DNA of 64,000 bases from Alistipes putredinis (GTDB lineage: Bacteria > Bacteroidota > Bacteroidia > Bacteroidales > Rikenellaceae): contig CP091730.1 in the NCBI GenBank assembly GCA_022009915.1, forward strand, positions 1,116,001 through 1,180,000. The letters run 5' to 3'. The position numbers and the translations under genes are program-made. Under the pieces are notes generated by a model that saw nothing but the letters and a program-made list of their open reading frames with translations, was not told the DNA's origin and ran no database searches. Positions 1-10,066 of the stretch are shown here, one piece after another (the first letter of the stretch is position 1; each line of letters begins with the position of its first letter).

Positions 1-870
1 GTCCGTCCATGTTCCGTATTCGAGGTCCAACCCGTTGTTTACGGCCTGCACCGAGTCGTGCGTACCTCCCCAGTCGGAGATGACCACGCCGTCGAATCCC
101 CATTCGCCTTTCAGGATGTCCTGCAACAGATATTGGTTGTGGCAGCAGTACTGGTTCTTGTATTTCATGTAAGCGCCCATGATGCTCCACGTGCCGGCTT
201 CGGTTACTGCGGCCTTGAATGCGGGCAGATAGATTTCGTACAGTGCACGGTCCGATACGGTGACGTTGGTGCTGTGACGGCGAGTCTCCTGATTGTTGAG
301 CGCGAAGTGTTTCACACATGTGGCCACGCCGCTTTTCTGTACGTTTTCGATGTACGGTACGCACATCGAGGCACTCAGGTATGGGTCTTCGCCCATGTAC
401 TCGTGATTGCGGCCGCACAGCGGGGTGCGGTAGATGTTCACGCCTGGGCCGAGCAGCACGTTTTTATTGCGGTAACGCGCCTCTTCGCCTATCGCAGTGC
501 CGTATGCGGCAGCCATTTCGGTGTCCCACGTAGCCGCAAGACAGGTCAGGTGCGGAAATCCGGTGCAGCGGTCGTTGCTCCATCCGGCACCTCCCCACTG
601 GTCCCACAGACACTCCTCGCGGATTCCGTGAGGGCCGTCCGTGCACCATATTTCGGGAATACCCAGACGGGGAACGCCCGGGGACGAGAATTTGGATTGG
701 GCATGGCACATGGCTACTTTCTCTTCGAGAGTCATGCGGCTGAGGGCGTCCTCCACGCGGGACTCTATCGGAGAGTTGTCGTCCAGATAGACTGGCGTTT
801 TCTGCTGGGCGGGGGATGACGTCACGGTCAGCGCCGCCAGAAGCATGACGATAAAGTTCATTTTTTTCAT
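1..870 (-). CDS. Glycoside hydrolase family 3 beta-glucosidase, N-terminal part
   Basis: Exported exo-acting beta-glycosidase of family GH3, expected to remove terminal beta-linked glucose or xylose in the periplasm. The first 21 residues form a signal peptide (MKKMNFIVMLLAALTVTSSPA). The visible 290 codons cover the N-terminal barrel domain: the early motif RMTLEEKVAMC, TDGPHGIR, GPGVNIYRTPLCGRNHEYMGEDP, the KHF motif (VKHFALNN), and VVISDWGG near residue 266, whose Asp is the family nucleophile. The reading frame is open to the window edge, so the C-terminal domain is missing. It starts 24 bases after the dCMP deaminase stop on the same strand and may share a transcript with it. Substrate specificity cannot be read from this part. 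Confidence 0.93.
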   Translation of the reverse strand, partial: MKKMNFIVMLLAALTVTSSPAQQKTPVYLDDNSPIESRVEDALSRMTLEEKVAMCHAQSKFSSPGVPRLGIPEIWCTDGPHGIREECLWDQWGGAGWSNDRCTGFPHLTCLAATWDTEMAAAYGTAIGEEARYRNKNVLLGPGVNIYRTPLCGRNHEYMGEDPYLSASMCVPYIENVQKSGVATCVKHFALNNQETRRHSTNVTVSDRALYEIYLPAFKAAVTEAGTWSIMGAYMKYKNQYCCHNQYLLQDILKGEWGFDGVVISDWGGTHDSVQAVNNGLDLEYGTWTD

Positions 871-894
871 TGTTCCGATATTTTTATAGTTTTT

Positions 895-1316
895 CTAATA
901 TGTTATTTGCGTTATTTCTATTCCCACACGGCGGAGCAGATCCAGACCGTCCGACTTGCGGTAGTCGTCGCTGTATACCACACGTTTGATTCCTGCCTGA
1001 ATGATTAGCTTCGAGCATTCTATGCAGGGCGAAGCGGTGATGTACAGTGTGGCCCCCTCGCAGTTGTTAGCGCTTTTGGCCACTTTGGTTATGGCGTTGG
1101 CTTCGGCATGCAGCACGTAAGGTTTGGTGAGACCCTGCTCGTCCTCGCAAACGTTTTTCGAATCCCGACGGCGTGCCGTTGTATCCGTCGGAGATAATCA
1201 TCTTGTCCTTGACTATCAGCGCTCCGACCTGACGGCGGATGCAGTACGAATTTTTCAGCCCAGATACGCGCCATGCGCATGTAGCGGCTGTCGAGCCTGC
1301 CGTTGTTTCTCCTCAT
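895..1316 (-). CDS. dCMP deaminase (ComEB-like), frameshifted in this sequence
   Basis: Zinc-dependent deoxycytidylate deaminase that makes dUMP for thymidylate synthesis. The zinc and catalytic motifs HAEANAI and PCIEC are clear in the C-terminal half (895-1116). The N-terminal half lies in other frames: RYMRMARIWAE, then NSYCIRRQVGALIVKDK, then GYNGTPSGFENVCEDEQG. The breaks are near 1245 and 1155, and each is repaired by removing one A from a five-A run on the coding strand. A start at 1316 gives MRRNNGRLDSRY. The upstream ATG near 1328 (MGYNEEKQRQ) is equally family-like but needs one more correction. It follows tsaB directly on the same strand. Confidence 0.85.
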
Positions 1317-1330
1317 TGTATCCCATGGCG

Positions 1331-2038
1331 CTAAAATATTTTCTTCTTGGACTGCGTAATCACGAAATCTTTCAGGTAGAGAGGCTCGAAATAGGCTATG
1401 TCTTCGCTCTGACCTTTCTCGAAAGCCTGCTGCGCCGCAGAGGCGAGACCTCGGGCCGACGGTACGACATCTATGTAGCGTGCATTCGGTATTATGCCTT
1501 CGCACTTTTTCGCTCCCGACCCGAATATGAGGAACTCGGAGCAGTTTTGCGCGTATCGGGCAAAGCTGTTCTCGTCGATTACGTGCGCCCCCACCTCGGA
1601 GACTGGCCGGCCGCTCGGGTCGAACACTTGGGCGTAAACCTCCATGCGGCGGGCGTCTATCATGGGACAGAGAAGCGCCGACTGCCAGTCTTCCACGCCC
1701 AGTATGCCCGCGTTGTTGTCTTCGCATGCGACGCAGGCCAGAGAGTCCAGCGAACCGATTCCTATGAGCGGAATGCCCAGCCCGTAGCAGAATCCCTTTG
1801 CAAATGAGACTCCGATTCGCAGACCGGTGTAGGAGCCGGGACCCTTGCTGACGGCCACGGCCGAAATGCGGTCGGCTTTCAGGTCGCTCGCTTCCAGAAT
1901 TTCGTCTACGAATACGCCCAGACGGCCGGCATGGTCGCGGCCCTGACTGCTCTCGCGCAGAGAGACGAGTTCGCCGTTTTTGACCAACCCCACCGAACAG
2001 ATGTCCGTTCCGGTTTCTATGCAGAGTATGTATGACAT
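1331..2038 (-). CDS. tsaB: tRNA threonylcarbamoyladenosine biosynthesis protein TsaB
   Basis: Partner and activator of TsaD in making the t6A modification next to the anticodon of ANN-decoding tRNAs; a cytoplasmic ASKHA-fold protein without its own catalytic activity. The intact frame starts MSYILCIETGTDICSVGLV and holds KGPGSYTGLRIGVSFAKGFCYGLGIPL, the family hallmark in which the phosphate loop is degenerate. The length of 235 residues is normal for Bacteroidetes TsaB. The HAD phosphatase gene ends 8 bases upstream and the deaminase follows within 15 bases, so a shared transcript is likely. Confidence 0.93.
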   Translation of the reverse strand: MSYILCIETGTDICSVGLVKNGELVSLRESSQGRDHAGRLGVFVDEILEASDLKADRISAVAVSKGPGSYTGLRIGVSFAKGFCYGLGIPLIGIGSLDSLACVACEDNNAGILGVEDWQSALLCPMIDARRMEVYAQVFDPSGRPVSEVGAHVIDENSFARYAQNCSEFLIFGSGAKKCEGIIPNARYIDVVPSARGLASAAQQAFEKGQSEDIAYFEPLYLKDFVITQSKKKIF

Positions 2039-2046
2039 TTCGATGA

Positions 2047-2825
2047 TTATATGATGTTGAAGTGTTTCAATGCGTCGTATATTCCGTTCAGGTCCACATC
2101 GCCGGTTACGTAGTCGGCCGCCTGCCGGACCTGCTCGGAGGCCGAGCCCATTGCCACGCCCGTCGCGACATGACGCAGCATGGGAATGTCGTTGCCTCCG
2201 TCGCCGAAGGCCATCGCCTGATTGCGGTCGAGGCCGTAGTGTGCCAGCATTTTGTCGATGCCCACCGCCTTGTCGGTCCCTGCGGGGGTGATGTCGGCCG
2301 AAATGTCGTTCCAGCGGCTCGACGAGCAGCCGCCCATGTTCGCCACTATTCTCCGTTCCATCTCTTCGTCCGCATAAAGGCACATGCCGAAAATCTCCTC
2401 CTTTTCGCAGAGAACTTCCAAATCGGTCTCCGTCGGTACGGGAAGCTCCACCATTTCGGAGAGCGCTCTCACGCGGTCGCTTGCCGAATTGCAGTACCAC
2501 TTTTCGGCGGTCAGCATGGCTACGGAGAAAGATTCCGTGCGAAGCATGCCCAGCAGGGTGTCGAGACTGCGGCGGCTGAAACTGCTTTTGTGGACGACGA
2601 TGCTGTCGGAAGTGAAGCAGTAGCCTCCGTTTGCGGTGATGTAGCCGTCGAAGTCGATTTGCCTGACGCACGCCGTGTCGGCCTTGCTGCGGCCTGTTGC
2701 CACGAACAGACGCACTCCTTTCTCGGAAGCCGCCCGCAGTGCCGAGAGCGTCGATTCCGGAATCGTGTGCGTGTCGAAACTAAGCAACGTGCCGTCTATG
2801 TCGAAAAAAACAGTGCCTCTATCAT
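2047..2825 (-). CDS. HAD-superfamily Cof-type phosphatase
   Basis: HAD hydrolase of the Cof (IIB) subfamily, usually a phosphatase acting on sugar phosphates or nucleotide metabolites. Motif I is FFDIDGTLL with the nucleophile Asp, followed by the motif II region RLFVATGRSKAD, and motif IV AFGDGGNDIPML with metal-binding Asp residues. About 260 residues is typical. In this sequence the frame is fused to smpB without a stop. The proposed start at 2825 reads MIEAL and then needs a change in the T run of the coding strand to enter the DIDG frame. Separate HAD and SmpB genes are the likely arrangement. The substrate is not predictable. Confidence 0.85.
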
Positions 2826-2827
2826 CG

Positions 2828-3297
2828 TTATTTGCCCGTATACTTTTTTTCATTGCGTGGTCCATGTCCCGCTTGGCGTCTTTCTCTTTGAGGTACTCTC
2901 TTTTGTCGAAGCTCTTGCGGCCTCGTGCAAGACCTATGACCACTTTGGCCAGCCCCCGTTCGTTGATGAACATTCTCAGTCCCACTATGGTAAGGCCGGC
3001 GTCCTGCGAGGCGCGGGCCAGACGCGCGAGCTCGCGCTTTTCGAGCAGCAGCTTGCGGTCGCGTTTAGGGCTGTGGTTGTTGTATGTGCCCCAGTGGTAT
3101 TCGGCGATGTTCATGCCCTTGATGTATAGCTCTCCGCGGTCGAAGTAACAGAAGCAGTCCACCAGCGATGCCTTGCCCAGTCTAAGGGACTTTATTTCCG
3201 TGCCGGCAAGCACTATACCCGCCGTGTACTGTTCGAGTATCTCGTAGTCGAACAGCGCTCTGCGATTCTTTATGTTTATGTTCTTGTAGTCCGTCAT
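2828..3297 (-). CDS. smpB: SsrA-binding protein SmpB
   Basis: Binds tmRNA and carries it to stalled ribosomes for trans-translation; its RNA partner is encoded in this window at 23157. The frame starts MTDYKNINIKNRRALFDYEI and shows the core TAGIVLAGTEIKSLR, the loop YNNHSPKRDRKLLL, and the basic tail KSFDKREYLKEKDAKRDMDH. As written, the frame runs on into the HAD gene. The A run at about 2844-2850 decides this: with one more A the protein would end MKKKYTGK with a stop at 2828-2830. The 3' boundary is therefore inferred. Confidence 0.92.
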
Positions 3298-3303
3298 AAA
3301 GCG

Positions 3304-5707
3304 TTACTGCTGCACCCTCATGTTTTTGATTTGCGTGTTCATCCACGGAATTTTTATTCTGAGGTATTCCCGCATCCTGTCCACCGCATTGCGCCACGGT
3401 ATGAATTCGTCTCCGTTTTCGCGCCGGTTGTCGTCGATGAGGTTCTGCTCGTGAATCGCCCAGTTCTCGTCTTCGGAGTATTGCATGTACTCCTGCTCGG
3501 CGTCGATGAACTCGAATACCGATGTGAGTTTGGGGTAGAGTAGCGCCCAGCGTTCTTTGACCGCATCCACGAATGTCTGGTCTTTCAGCAGATATGGCAT
3601 CCACAATGCTCCGCGGTTTACCCAGCTTCTTGCAGTGCCTGTCATGTAGGACCGGTAGTCGAAATCCCATACGGGGCCTCCGTAAATCTTGTCGTCGCCG
3701 CGGTCCTTGTACATATAGTAGCTGTTGGGACCGTTGGGTTCGGGGGTTCCCGAGAGTTCGTATACCAGCCACTGGTCTATCATTGAAGGCAGGTCGAAAT
3801 ATCGTTCGTATATCGGCCCGAAATTGCCCGGCTGCGTGGTGCCGAGCTTGGAGTCGAGCGAGTCCAAATAGCCGCGGATGTACTGGAACTGGGTGTCGTT
3901 GCCGTCTTTCGTGTCGGGCACCTTGATATTTATGCGGTGCGAACTTCCTTTCAGGTATGTGGCGACCCATCCGTACTGGTCGGCGTCCACTCCGCGGTCG
4001 AGCTCTATGATGTATCCGCCGGTTATCCTTTCGGTGTCGGTGTCGGTGGAAAGCATCTCCTGAATGTTCACACGGTTCTTGTCGATTTTAATCTGTTCGG
4101 CCAACTGGTACACGCCGCGGAACGTTCCGTTGAGCACCAGTTCCACCTGACGGTAGTGCGGGGTCCACTTTATGCCTTCGCAGAGCGACGAGAAGTGGAA
4201 TGCCACGGCATTGCGCATAAGCGTCTTGTCGCGATAGTTGGCCATAAGCACCCAGCGTTTGTGTTTGGGCATTCCCAGAACCTTCTGACGAGAGCCGAGA
4301 CGTATGTTGTACGAGCGTTTTTTTGAGGAACGTACTCCAAGTGGAGTTGCCGCGACCCTTTATTTCGATGTCCTGCAATTCGAGCCCGTCCATGTCCAGA
4401 TTGCCTTCGAGCCGGAGCTTGGCCGGCGCCCAGACCTCCTTGCTGGTGACCTCTCCGCCCGAGTTGAGGTCTATGTACAGAATCGGCAGTCCGGTAAATC
4501 GCATTACGCGGACGGTGAAATATTTCGTTTCGCCGGTTTCCGAAACCACGCGGTATGCGACCGGTTTGCGGAAATCGTTCACCGTAACTCCGCTGGTCTG
4601 TTCCTGAGTGCCGATGTAGACCTTGTCGCCGTTGTGGGTGAACGTGGCTATGAGGGCGTCGGTGCGGTCTTCTATCGCTTCGAGACGGCCCGAGATGATG
4701 TTGTCCTCGCCGATTGTCATGGAGTACGACCCTGCCAGATGCGGGTTGTCCTCCTTGCGGAATTCGAAGGAGAGCATGTCGTTGGTCGGGCGTTTGGGCC
4801 GCGCTGCCTGCACGACGACAAGCGTTTTGATGTCCTCGCCTTCGGTCGAGGAGAAAGTCACGGTGCCGGTGCGCTCCTCTATTTCGGGGTTGGCCTCGAC
4901 GGTGAATTCGATGGTCTTGTCGCCAGTCAGCTCTCCGCCCTGCTCGAAAAGAATCCATTCCGCATCCGATGTTACGGTGTAGGGGGTGCGGCACGATGCC
5001 GAAACAGATATTTTGCCTCCCTCGTACTCGGCTGCGTACTCCGTCTCGGAGATTTCCAGTTCGGCCGTATAGGCGGACTGCCTGACGGAAATCACGGTTT
5101 TCTCCACTCCGTCGGCAGACAGTCTTATGAAGGTCGTGCGCTCCGAGGAGGCGGTGTTCATGTCGGCGGTGAAGTATAGCGTGGTGTCGTATACGGCCTT
5201 GCAGGATTCGCTTTCGGAGGTGAGCCACTTGTCGCCGATGATTATGTGGAAGTCGAAATCCGAACTTACGCGCAGCTCGACGGTCTGCTCCCTGAAATCG
5301 AAGTCGAGCTGCTGGGTGTGCGGCCTTATGAAGGTCGAATTTTCATTTCCGGCCTGAATGATGAGTACGGTGACGGATTCGGAGCCGTCCAGCGCCGAGA
5401 GCACAATCTCTCCGGAACGCTGTTGGGGCGAGGGGTTGCTCTGTACGTTTATGCCGATGAAGTTGGGCCCGGGAACCAGCTGGTCTCGGTCGATTTCGAA
5501 CCACTTGCCGGAGGTGGTGACCGATACCGGTATGTCGGTCCGCACGCCTACGGACATGCTGGTCTTGTCTGGTCCAATCTCGAATATGTCGGAAGAAAGG
5601 CGTATGGAGCCGGTGAATGCAGGCTCGTCTATTCCGCCGGCTTCCTTGTTGCAGGAGACCGCTATGGCCGCTATTGCCAACAGCAATATGAGTTTGAGTC
5701 GTTTCAT
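3304..5707 (-). CDS. CotH-kinase-domain lipoprotein with BACON-type repeats
   Basis: Surface or periplasmic lipoprotein of about 800 residues. The start at 5707 gives MKRLKLILLLAIAAIAVSC with a lipobox before Cys; MLM six bases earlier is an alternative. The N-terminal two thirds holds two or three Ig-like BACON-type modules of about 85 residues, each ending in a strand like VTVLIIQAG, VISVRQSA or TLVVVQAA. After IEIKGRGNSTW comes a CotH domain (MPKHKRWVLMANYRDKTLMRNA, then YIIELDRG and PVWDFDY). CotH domains are protein-kinase-like and phosphorylate surface proteins in spore formers; in Bacteroidetes their role is largely unknown. One extra A in the run near 4318-4324 splits the gene. Confidence 0.85.
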
Positions 5708-5798
5708 GAGCATTCGTTTTTCAGGTTTCAGCCGATTCCGTCCGCAGGTTCTCTGCTCGGAGAACGCCCGCGTCGCCACCGGCCGGCAAATCAATCGT

Positions 5799-5806
5799 CA
5801 AAGATA
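5799..5806 (-). promoter_or_regulatory. Promoter of the CotH lipoprotein gene (-7 element)
   Basis: On the minus strand this reads TATCTTTG, a perfect match to the Bacteroidetes -7 consensus TAnnTTTG. A TTGA box lies 21 bases upstream (minus-strand sense). Transcription would start near 5793, leaving a leader of about 85 bases before the ATG at 5707. Confidence 0.55.
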
Positions 5807-5849
5807 GTGATTCGGCGCCATAAAAATCAATCCGCTTCTTTCGAATTTT

Positions 5850-5883
5850 TTTGCATCCCGAGTTTATGTTTTTCTACTTTTTG
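5850..5883 (+). promoter_or_regulatory. Promoter of plsY
   Basis: TTTG at 5850-5853, a 21-base spacer, then TACTTTTTG at 5875-5883. The -7 element carries one T more than the consensus TAnnTTTG, which may itself be a homopolymer error. It diverges from the CotH promoter and lies 27 bases before the plsY ATG. Confidence 0.45.
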
Positions 5884-5909
5884 TAAAAAGTTAAAAAGTC
5901 GAAAGGCAT

Positions 5910-6559
5910 ATGGTTTACACGGTGATTGTTCTGACTATTGTGGCGTATCTGCTGGGTTCCATACCGAGTGCGGTCTGGATTGGCAAGTATTATTACGGCG
6001 TGGACATACGCGAACACGGCAGCCATAATGCCGGAACCACCAACATGCTTCGGGTGCTCGGCCGTCGAGCCGCACTGCCCGTTTTCGCGATAGATTTCCT
6101 GAAAGGATTCGTGGCCGTTACGCTCTCCAATCTCATCGCCTACGACCCCGAAGCCCAGACCGGTTTCATCTTCAATGTCAAGATACTGCTCGTTGTGGCG
6201 GCCGTGCTCGGACACATTTTTCCCGCTGTTCGCAGGCTTTCGCGGCGGCAAGGGCGTGGCGACGCTCGCCGGAGCCGTGACGGGCGTATATCCTCCCGCG
6301 ATTCTGCTGTGTCTTGCCGTGTGGATGGTCACGCTCATGATTACGCACTACGTATCGCTGTCCTCGATGCTGGCCGGCGTGATGTTCCCTATTTTCATAC
6401 TCATCTCGCCTCGTACCAACAATTCGGTATCGCTGGTGGTCTTCTCGATTTGCGTGGCCGTGCTGCTTATCATCACGCACCGGAAAAACATCAAGCGCCT
6501 CAGAGAGGGCACCGAATCCAAAAATCTATCTTTGGAAGCCTCGCAGCAAGAACAAATAA
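5910..6559 (+). CDS. plsY: Glycerol-3-phosphate acyltransferase PlsY (acyl-phosphate dependent)
   Basis: Integral membrane enzyme that transfers an acyl group from acyl-phosphate to glycerol-3-phosphate, the first step of phospholipid synthesis. The frame starts MVYTVIVLTIVAYLLGSIPSA; the conserved loops are GSHNAGTTNMLR, FAIDFLKG and FAGFRGGKGVAT, with hydrophobic segments between them. One extra T near 6220 breaks the frame inside GHIFPLFAGFRGGKG. One extra A near 6522 hides the true end, ESKIYLWKPRSKNK, with a stop at 6557-6559. The corrected length of about 215 residues is normal. Confidence 0.9.
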
Positions 6560-6654
6560 AAAAATGGATGCGAAATTGCGACTATATAAATAGTTTTTCG
6601 TATCTTTACCGACAGCGGGATTCATACGCCCCGAAACTTTAACTTTCAGAGACT

Positions 6655-7204
6655 ATGAAAAAATTTTGCTATTTGCTGGCACTGTGCGTGCTGCCGCTGC
6701 TTATGCAGGGATGCGACAATGAAAAAATCAAAGAGAAAAACGATAATCGAAACGCCGCTTAACTCCTTTACGCGTGCCGGTTCCGTTGCTCGCGGTGCGG
6801 AGCCGTTCAGAATCGTGCAGGCACAGGGCGAGCTGGGCGGCCAGACACTGACCGATTTGCGGACGGAGAGCGTAGAGAAAAGCTCTCTGAATATATATGC
6901 CGTGGAATATAATACGATAGGTGTTGTTGCGGTTGCCACGTGGGGCGACAGGACTTTGCGCGTGGTATTGCTGAACGTGCCTCTCGCAGGGCAGGCGGGC
7001 GATGTTACGGCCGATGCGCAGGTATTGGCGGACGTCGGCTATGATGGCGGAGTTCTGACCCGGACCGAGGCCGAAGTCAAGGGAAGCATAAAGTCGCAGT
7101 GGAATGAGAAACGCACGAAAATCGAAAAACTCGATTGTTCTGTCGAAATTCTCACGCAGCTCGACGGCAAGCCGCTTCGCCTGCTTATAAGCGGGGTGGA
7201 GTAG
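6655..7204 (+). CDS. Small lipoprotein of unknown function
   Basis: Family not recognised. The frame opens MKKFCYLLALCVLPLLMQGC, a signal peptide with a lipobox, so the product is an outer- or inner-membrane lipoprotein of about 182 residues. One extra A in a five-A run near 6739-6743 splits the signal peptide from the body (TIIETPLNSFTRAGSVARGA onward). The body has alternating polar and hydrophobic residues without Cys or obvious catalytic motifs; it ends EILTQLDGKPLRLLISGVE. It stands alone between plsY and a strong terminator. TATCTTTA near 6600 could be a weak -7 element. Confidence 0.7.
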
Positions 7205-7235
7205 GACCTGAGCCTTATGGTTCTCGGAAGAATCG

Positions 7236-7269
7236 GGATGGCCGCTTTTGCGGCCATCCTTCTCTTTTT
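7236..7269 (+). terminator. Rho-independent terminator after the small lipoprotein gene
   Basis: A 10-base stem, GGATGGCCGC paired with GCGGCCATCC around a TTTT loop (7236-7259), followed by a T-rich tract (TTCTCTTTTT). Confidence 0.8.
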
Positions 7270-7298
7270 GGATAGCGGTAAAAAAAGATTTATATTTG
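7267..7298 (+). promoter_or_regulatory. Promoter of the acyl-CoA synthetase gene
   Basis: TTTG at 7267-7270, a 20-base spacer, and TATATTTG at 7291-7298, a full match to the Bacteroidetes consensus. Transcription would begin near 7305, giving a leader of about 115 bases. This supports the start at 7418 over the longer open frame from 7217, which begins upstream of this promoter. Confidence 0.7.
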
Positions 7299-7417
7299 TC
7301 AGTCGGATTCGGTCGGTCGGCACGTCGGATTTATGTGCCGCATTCGCCGGACCGGACGGGAGCAAGGAGGAGATTGCAATGCGCTTGCCGCCTGCCCCGA
7401 ATAAATATAAAAACGTT

Positions 7418-9097
7418 ATGTTACAGGAAAATCTTATACGCATGTATGAGCGGAGTTTCCGCGAAAACCGCGAACTGCCGGCTCTTACGGACTATTTCAA
7501 GGGAGAGGAGTTCTCATATTTCAGCATGGCCAAGCAGATTGCCAAACTGCATCTGCTGTTCGAGAAGGCCGGCGTCAAAACCGGAGACAAAGTGGCCGTT
7601 CTGGGACGCAACAATCCTCGCTGGTGCATGGCCTACATCGCCACGCTCACATACGGCGCCGTAGTAGTGCCCATTTTGCAGGATTTCAATGCCAACGATA
7701 TAATGCATATCATCAACCACTCGGATTCGAAGCTGCTTTTCGTCGGCGACAACTATTGGGATGTCATCGACGAGGAGCGCATACCGGAGGTGGATGCCGT
7801 CTTTTCGCTTACGGACTATCACTGCATATACGAGAAGAACGGAACGTCTCTTACGCGGTTCGTAAAGGATATTACGCGCCACTATCGCAAGCGCTATCCC
7901 AAAGGTTTTTCGGCCGAGGACATATCCTATCCTCAAATCGGCAACGATGCTCTGGCTCTGGTGAACTATACCTCAGGCACCACGGGTTATTCCAAAGGCG
8001 TGATGCTTTCGGTAAATAATCTGACAGGCAACGTACTTTTCGCCCTGAATGCTGTGAATACCGACACAGGACGCCCGTACTTCTACCGTTGCGGCCGCAC
8101 GCTGTCGTTCCTGCCGCTCGCGCACGCATACGGATGCGCATTCGATTTCCTTACGCCGCTGGCCGCTGGCGGGCATATCACCCTGCTGGGCAAGATTCCC
8201 GCACCCAAGATACTTATAGAGGCCATGAAGGACGTGAAGCCGACGGCTATATGCTGCGTGCCTCTGGTTTTGGAAAAGGTGTACCGCAAGCAGATTCAGC
8301 CCCTGCTGGAAAAAGGCCCGATGAGTCTGGCTATGAAGATTCCTCTGCTCAATACGGCGATTTATTCCGTTATCCGTTCCAAGATGATGGAGGCTTTCGG
8401 CGGCAATGTCGGCGTATTCATCGTCGGCGGCGCCCCGATGAATCAGGAGACCGAAGATTTTCTGATGAAGATAAAGTTCCCGATAACAATAGGCTACGGT
8501 ATGACCGAGTGCGCACCGCTAATCAGTTTCTCGCCGGACAACGAATTCAAGGCCGGCTCGGTGGGCAGGTATCTGAAAGATCTGCTCGAAGTCAAAATAG
8601 ATTCGCCGGAGCCTTCGCGCACGGCTGGCGAGATTCTTGTGCGCGGCGAGCATGTGATGCTCGGCTACTACAAGAACGGCAAGGCTACTTTCGATGTGCT
8701 TAAAGACGGGTGGCTGCATACCGGCGACATGGGAACGATGGACGAGGACGGCACCATATATATTCGCGGCCGAAGCAAGACGATGATACTCGGACAGAGC
8801 GGCCAGAATATCTACCCCGAGGAAATCGAGGCGAAGCTCAACAATCTGTATCTGGTCATGGAGTCGCTTGTCGTGGAGCGCGAAGGCCGGCTCGTCGCTC
8901 TGGTCTATCCGGACTTCGACCAAGCGCAGGCCGACGGTGTGGATAACGAACAACTGTCCGAAATCATGAAGCGCAACCTCGAAGAGCTCAACACGCTTGT
9001 CGCGCCTTATGAAAAGGTGTCGAGCATAACCATATATCCGACCGAATTCGAGAAAACTCCGAAAAAGAGTATCCGCCGCTATCTGTATCAGGTGTAG
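7418..9097 (+). CDS. Long-chain fatty-acid-CoA ligase (AMP-forming)
   Basis: Adenylate-forming enzyme that activates fatty acids to acyl-CoA through an acyl-AMP intermediate, probably at the inner membrane. From MLQENLIRMYERSFREN it is 559 residues. Motifs are the AMP-binding loop YTSGTTGYSKGVMLS (about residues 185-200), GYGMTECAPLIS, the hinge segment GWLHTGDMGTMDEDGTIYIRGR, and the C-terminal catalytic Lys region KTPKKSIRRYLYQV. The frame is intact and followed by a terminator. The start was chosen because the upstream extension precedes the promoter and lacks family similarity. Confidence 0.92.
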   Translation: MLQENLIRMYERSFRENRELPALTDYFKGEEFSYFSMAKQIAKLHLLFEKAGVKTGDKVAVLGRNNPRWCMAYIATLTYGAVVVPILQDFNANDIMHIINHSDSKLLFVGDNYWDVIDEERIPEVDAVFSLTDYHCIYEKNGTSLTRFVKDITRHYRKRYPKGFSAEDISYPQIGNDALALVNYTSGTTGYSKGVMLSVNNLTGNVLFALNAVNTDTGRPYFYRCGRTLSFLPLAHAYGCAFDFLTPLAAGGHITLLGKIPAPKILIEAMKDVKPTAICCVPLVLEKVYRKQIQPLLEKGPMSLAMKIPLLNTAIYSVIRSKMMEAFGGNVGVFIVGGAPMNQETEDFLMKIKFPITIGYGMTECAPLISFSPDNEFKAGSVGRYLKDLLEVKIDSPEPSRTAGEILVRGEHVMLGYYKNGKATFDVLKDGWLHTGDMGTMDEDGTIYIRGRSKTMILGQSGQNIYPEEIEAKLNNLYLVMESLVVEREGRLVALVYPDFDQAQADGVDNEQLSEIMKRNLEELNTLVAPYEKVSSITIYPTEFEKTPKKSIRRYLYQV

Positions 9098-9141
9098 ACT
9101 GTTCGGCGGTCCGAAAACGAATTGTTTTTACGCAATGTTCT

Positions 9142-9176
9142 GCGGCGTGCATGAATCCCATGCACGCCGCTTTTTC
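9142..9176 (+). terminator. Rho-independent terminator after the acyl-CoA synthetase gene
   Basis: Perfect 12-base stem GCGGCGTGCATG / CATGCACGCCGC (9142-9153 with 9159-9170) with a 5-base loop, followed by TTTTTC. Confidence 0.85.
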
Positions 9177-9278
9177 TCATTTTTGACTTCATGTCGGACT
9201 ATTGACGATTAGGATGATTCGGATAGGCTTATCCTCTGCCGAACATATATTCGAGGCCGCGCAATAGAGCTGCGATGC

Positions 9279-10021
9279 TTACAGGGCTGCGCGGGTGCAA
9301 TAGTTGTCGTAGCGGCGCAGTACCTTGCCGACGAATGCCAGAGTCTGGTCGCTGTCCTCGAACTGGCCGTGGCGGACAGCCTCGTCCATGTAGTACTCAG
9401 GGTTGAATTTGAGTTTCAGATAGCGGGCCACCTCTTTCCATGAGTCGGGATTGTGCCCGTCCTTGCGGGCCAGACGGCGGGCGTCCTGAACGTGTCCCAT
9501 GCCGCAGTTGTAGGCAGCAAGAACGATGCAGAGCCGGTCGTGTTCCGAAGTGCCGGCGTTGAAGTGCATGTTGTCGTTTATGTAGTTGAGAAGTTCTATT
9601 CCGAGCCATACGTTGGTGCGCGGGTCGGCAATCTCTTCGGCGGGTACGCCGAACTGGCGGGCCACTACGGGCATAATCTGCATAAGGCCGCGGGCTCCTG
9701 CACCGGAGGTGATGTTCTCGTCGAATTGCGATTCGGTGTATGCAATAGCTGCAATCAGACGCCAGTCGTATCGCTCGCTCTGGGACAGGGCGCGGATGAT
9801 GACGTCGTAAGCGGAAATGAGCGATGCGCTGGTATAGTCCGCCCAGAGTTTTTTTCATCTCCGTGTAGGGGACGTATGGACGTATTTGCGGTTCGGCGGC
9901 GGCAGTCGGGCTATCCGATGCGACCTCTGCGGGTTCTATTTCCGCGGTTTCCGGTTCGTTCCGGCATCCGAGCAGCGAGACTGTCGAAAAAGAATAGAAT
10001 AGATAATACGTTTTTCTTCAT
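9279..10021 (-). CDS. Lipoprotein lytic transglycosylase (MltF/Slt-like)
   Basis: Cleaves the glycan backbone of peptidoglycan to 1,6-anhydro products; probably anchored by lipid to the outer membrane. After repair the start at 10021 reads MKKNVLSILFFSTVSLLGC, a lipobox signal peptide. The SLT domain has the catalytic Glu in AIAYTESQFDENITSGAGARG, then LMQIMP, and AAYNCGMGHVQDARRLA. The frame is broken near 9978 (extra T) and 9850 (extra A in the seven-A run of MKKLWADY). The corrected length of about 247 residues is short, consistent with a bare SLT domain without the MltF binding domain. Confidence 0.85.
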
Positions 10022-10066
10022 TTATATGCAATGCTTCGGGCTGAATACCGCTGCCGTTACAGCACC

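Noticed and set aside
7217..7417. N-terminal extension of the acyl-CoA synthetase frame
   Set aside because: It starts before the consensus promoter at 7267-7298 and overlaps a terminator; family similarity begins at 7418.
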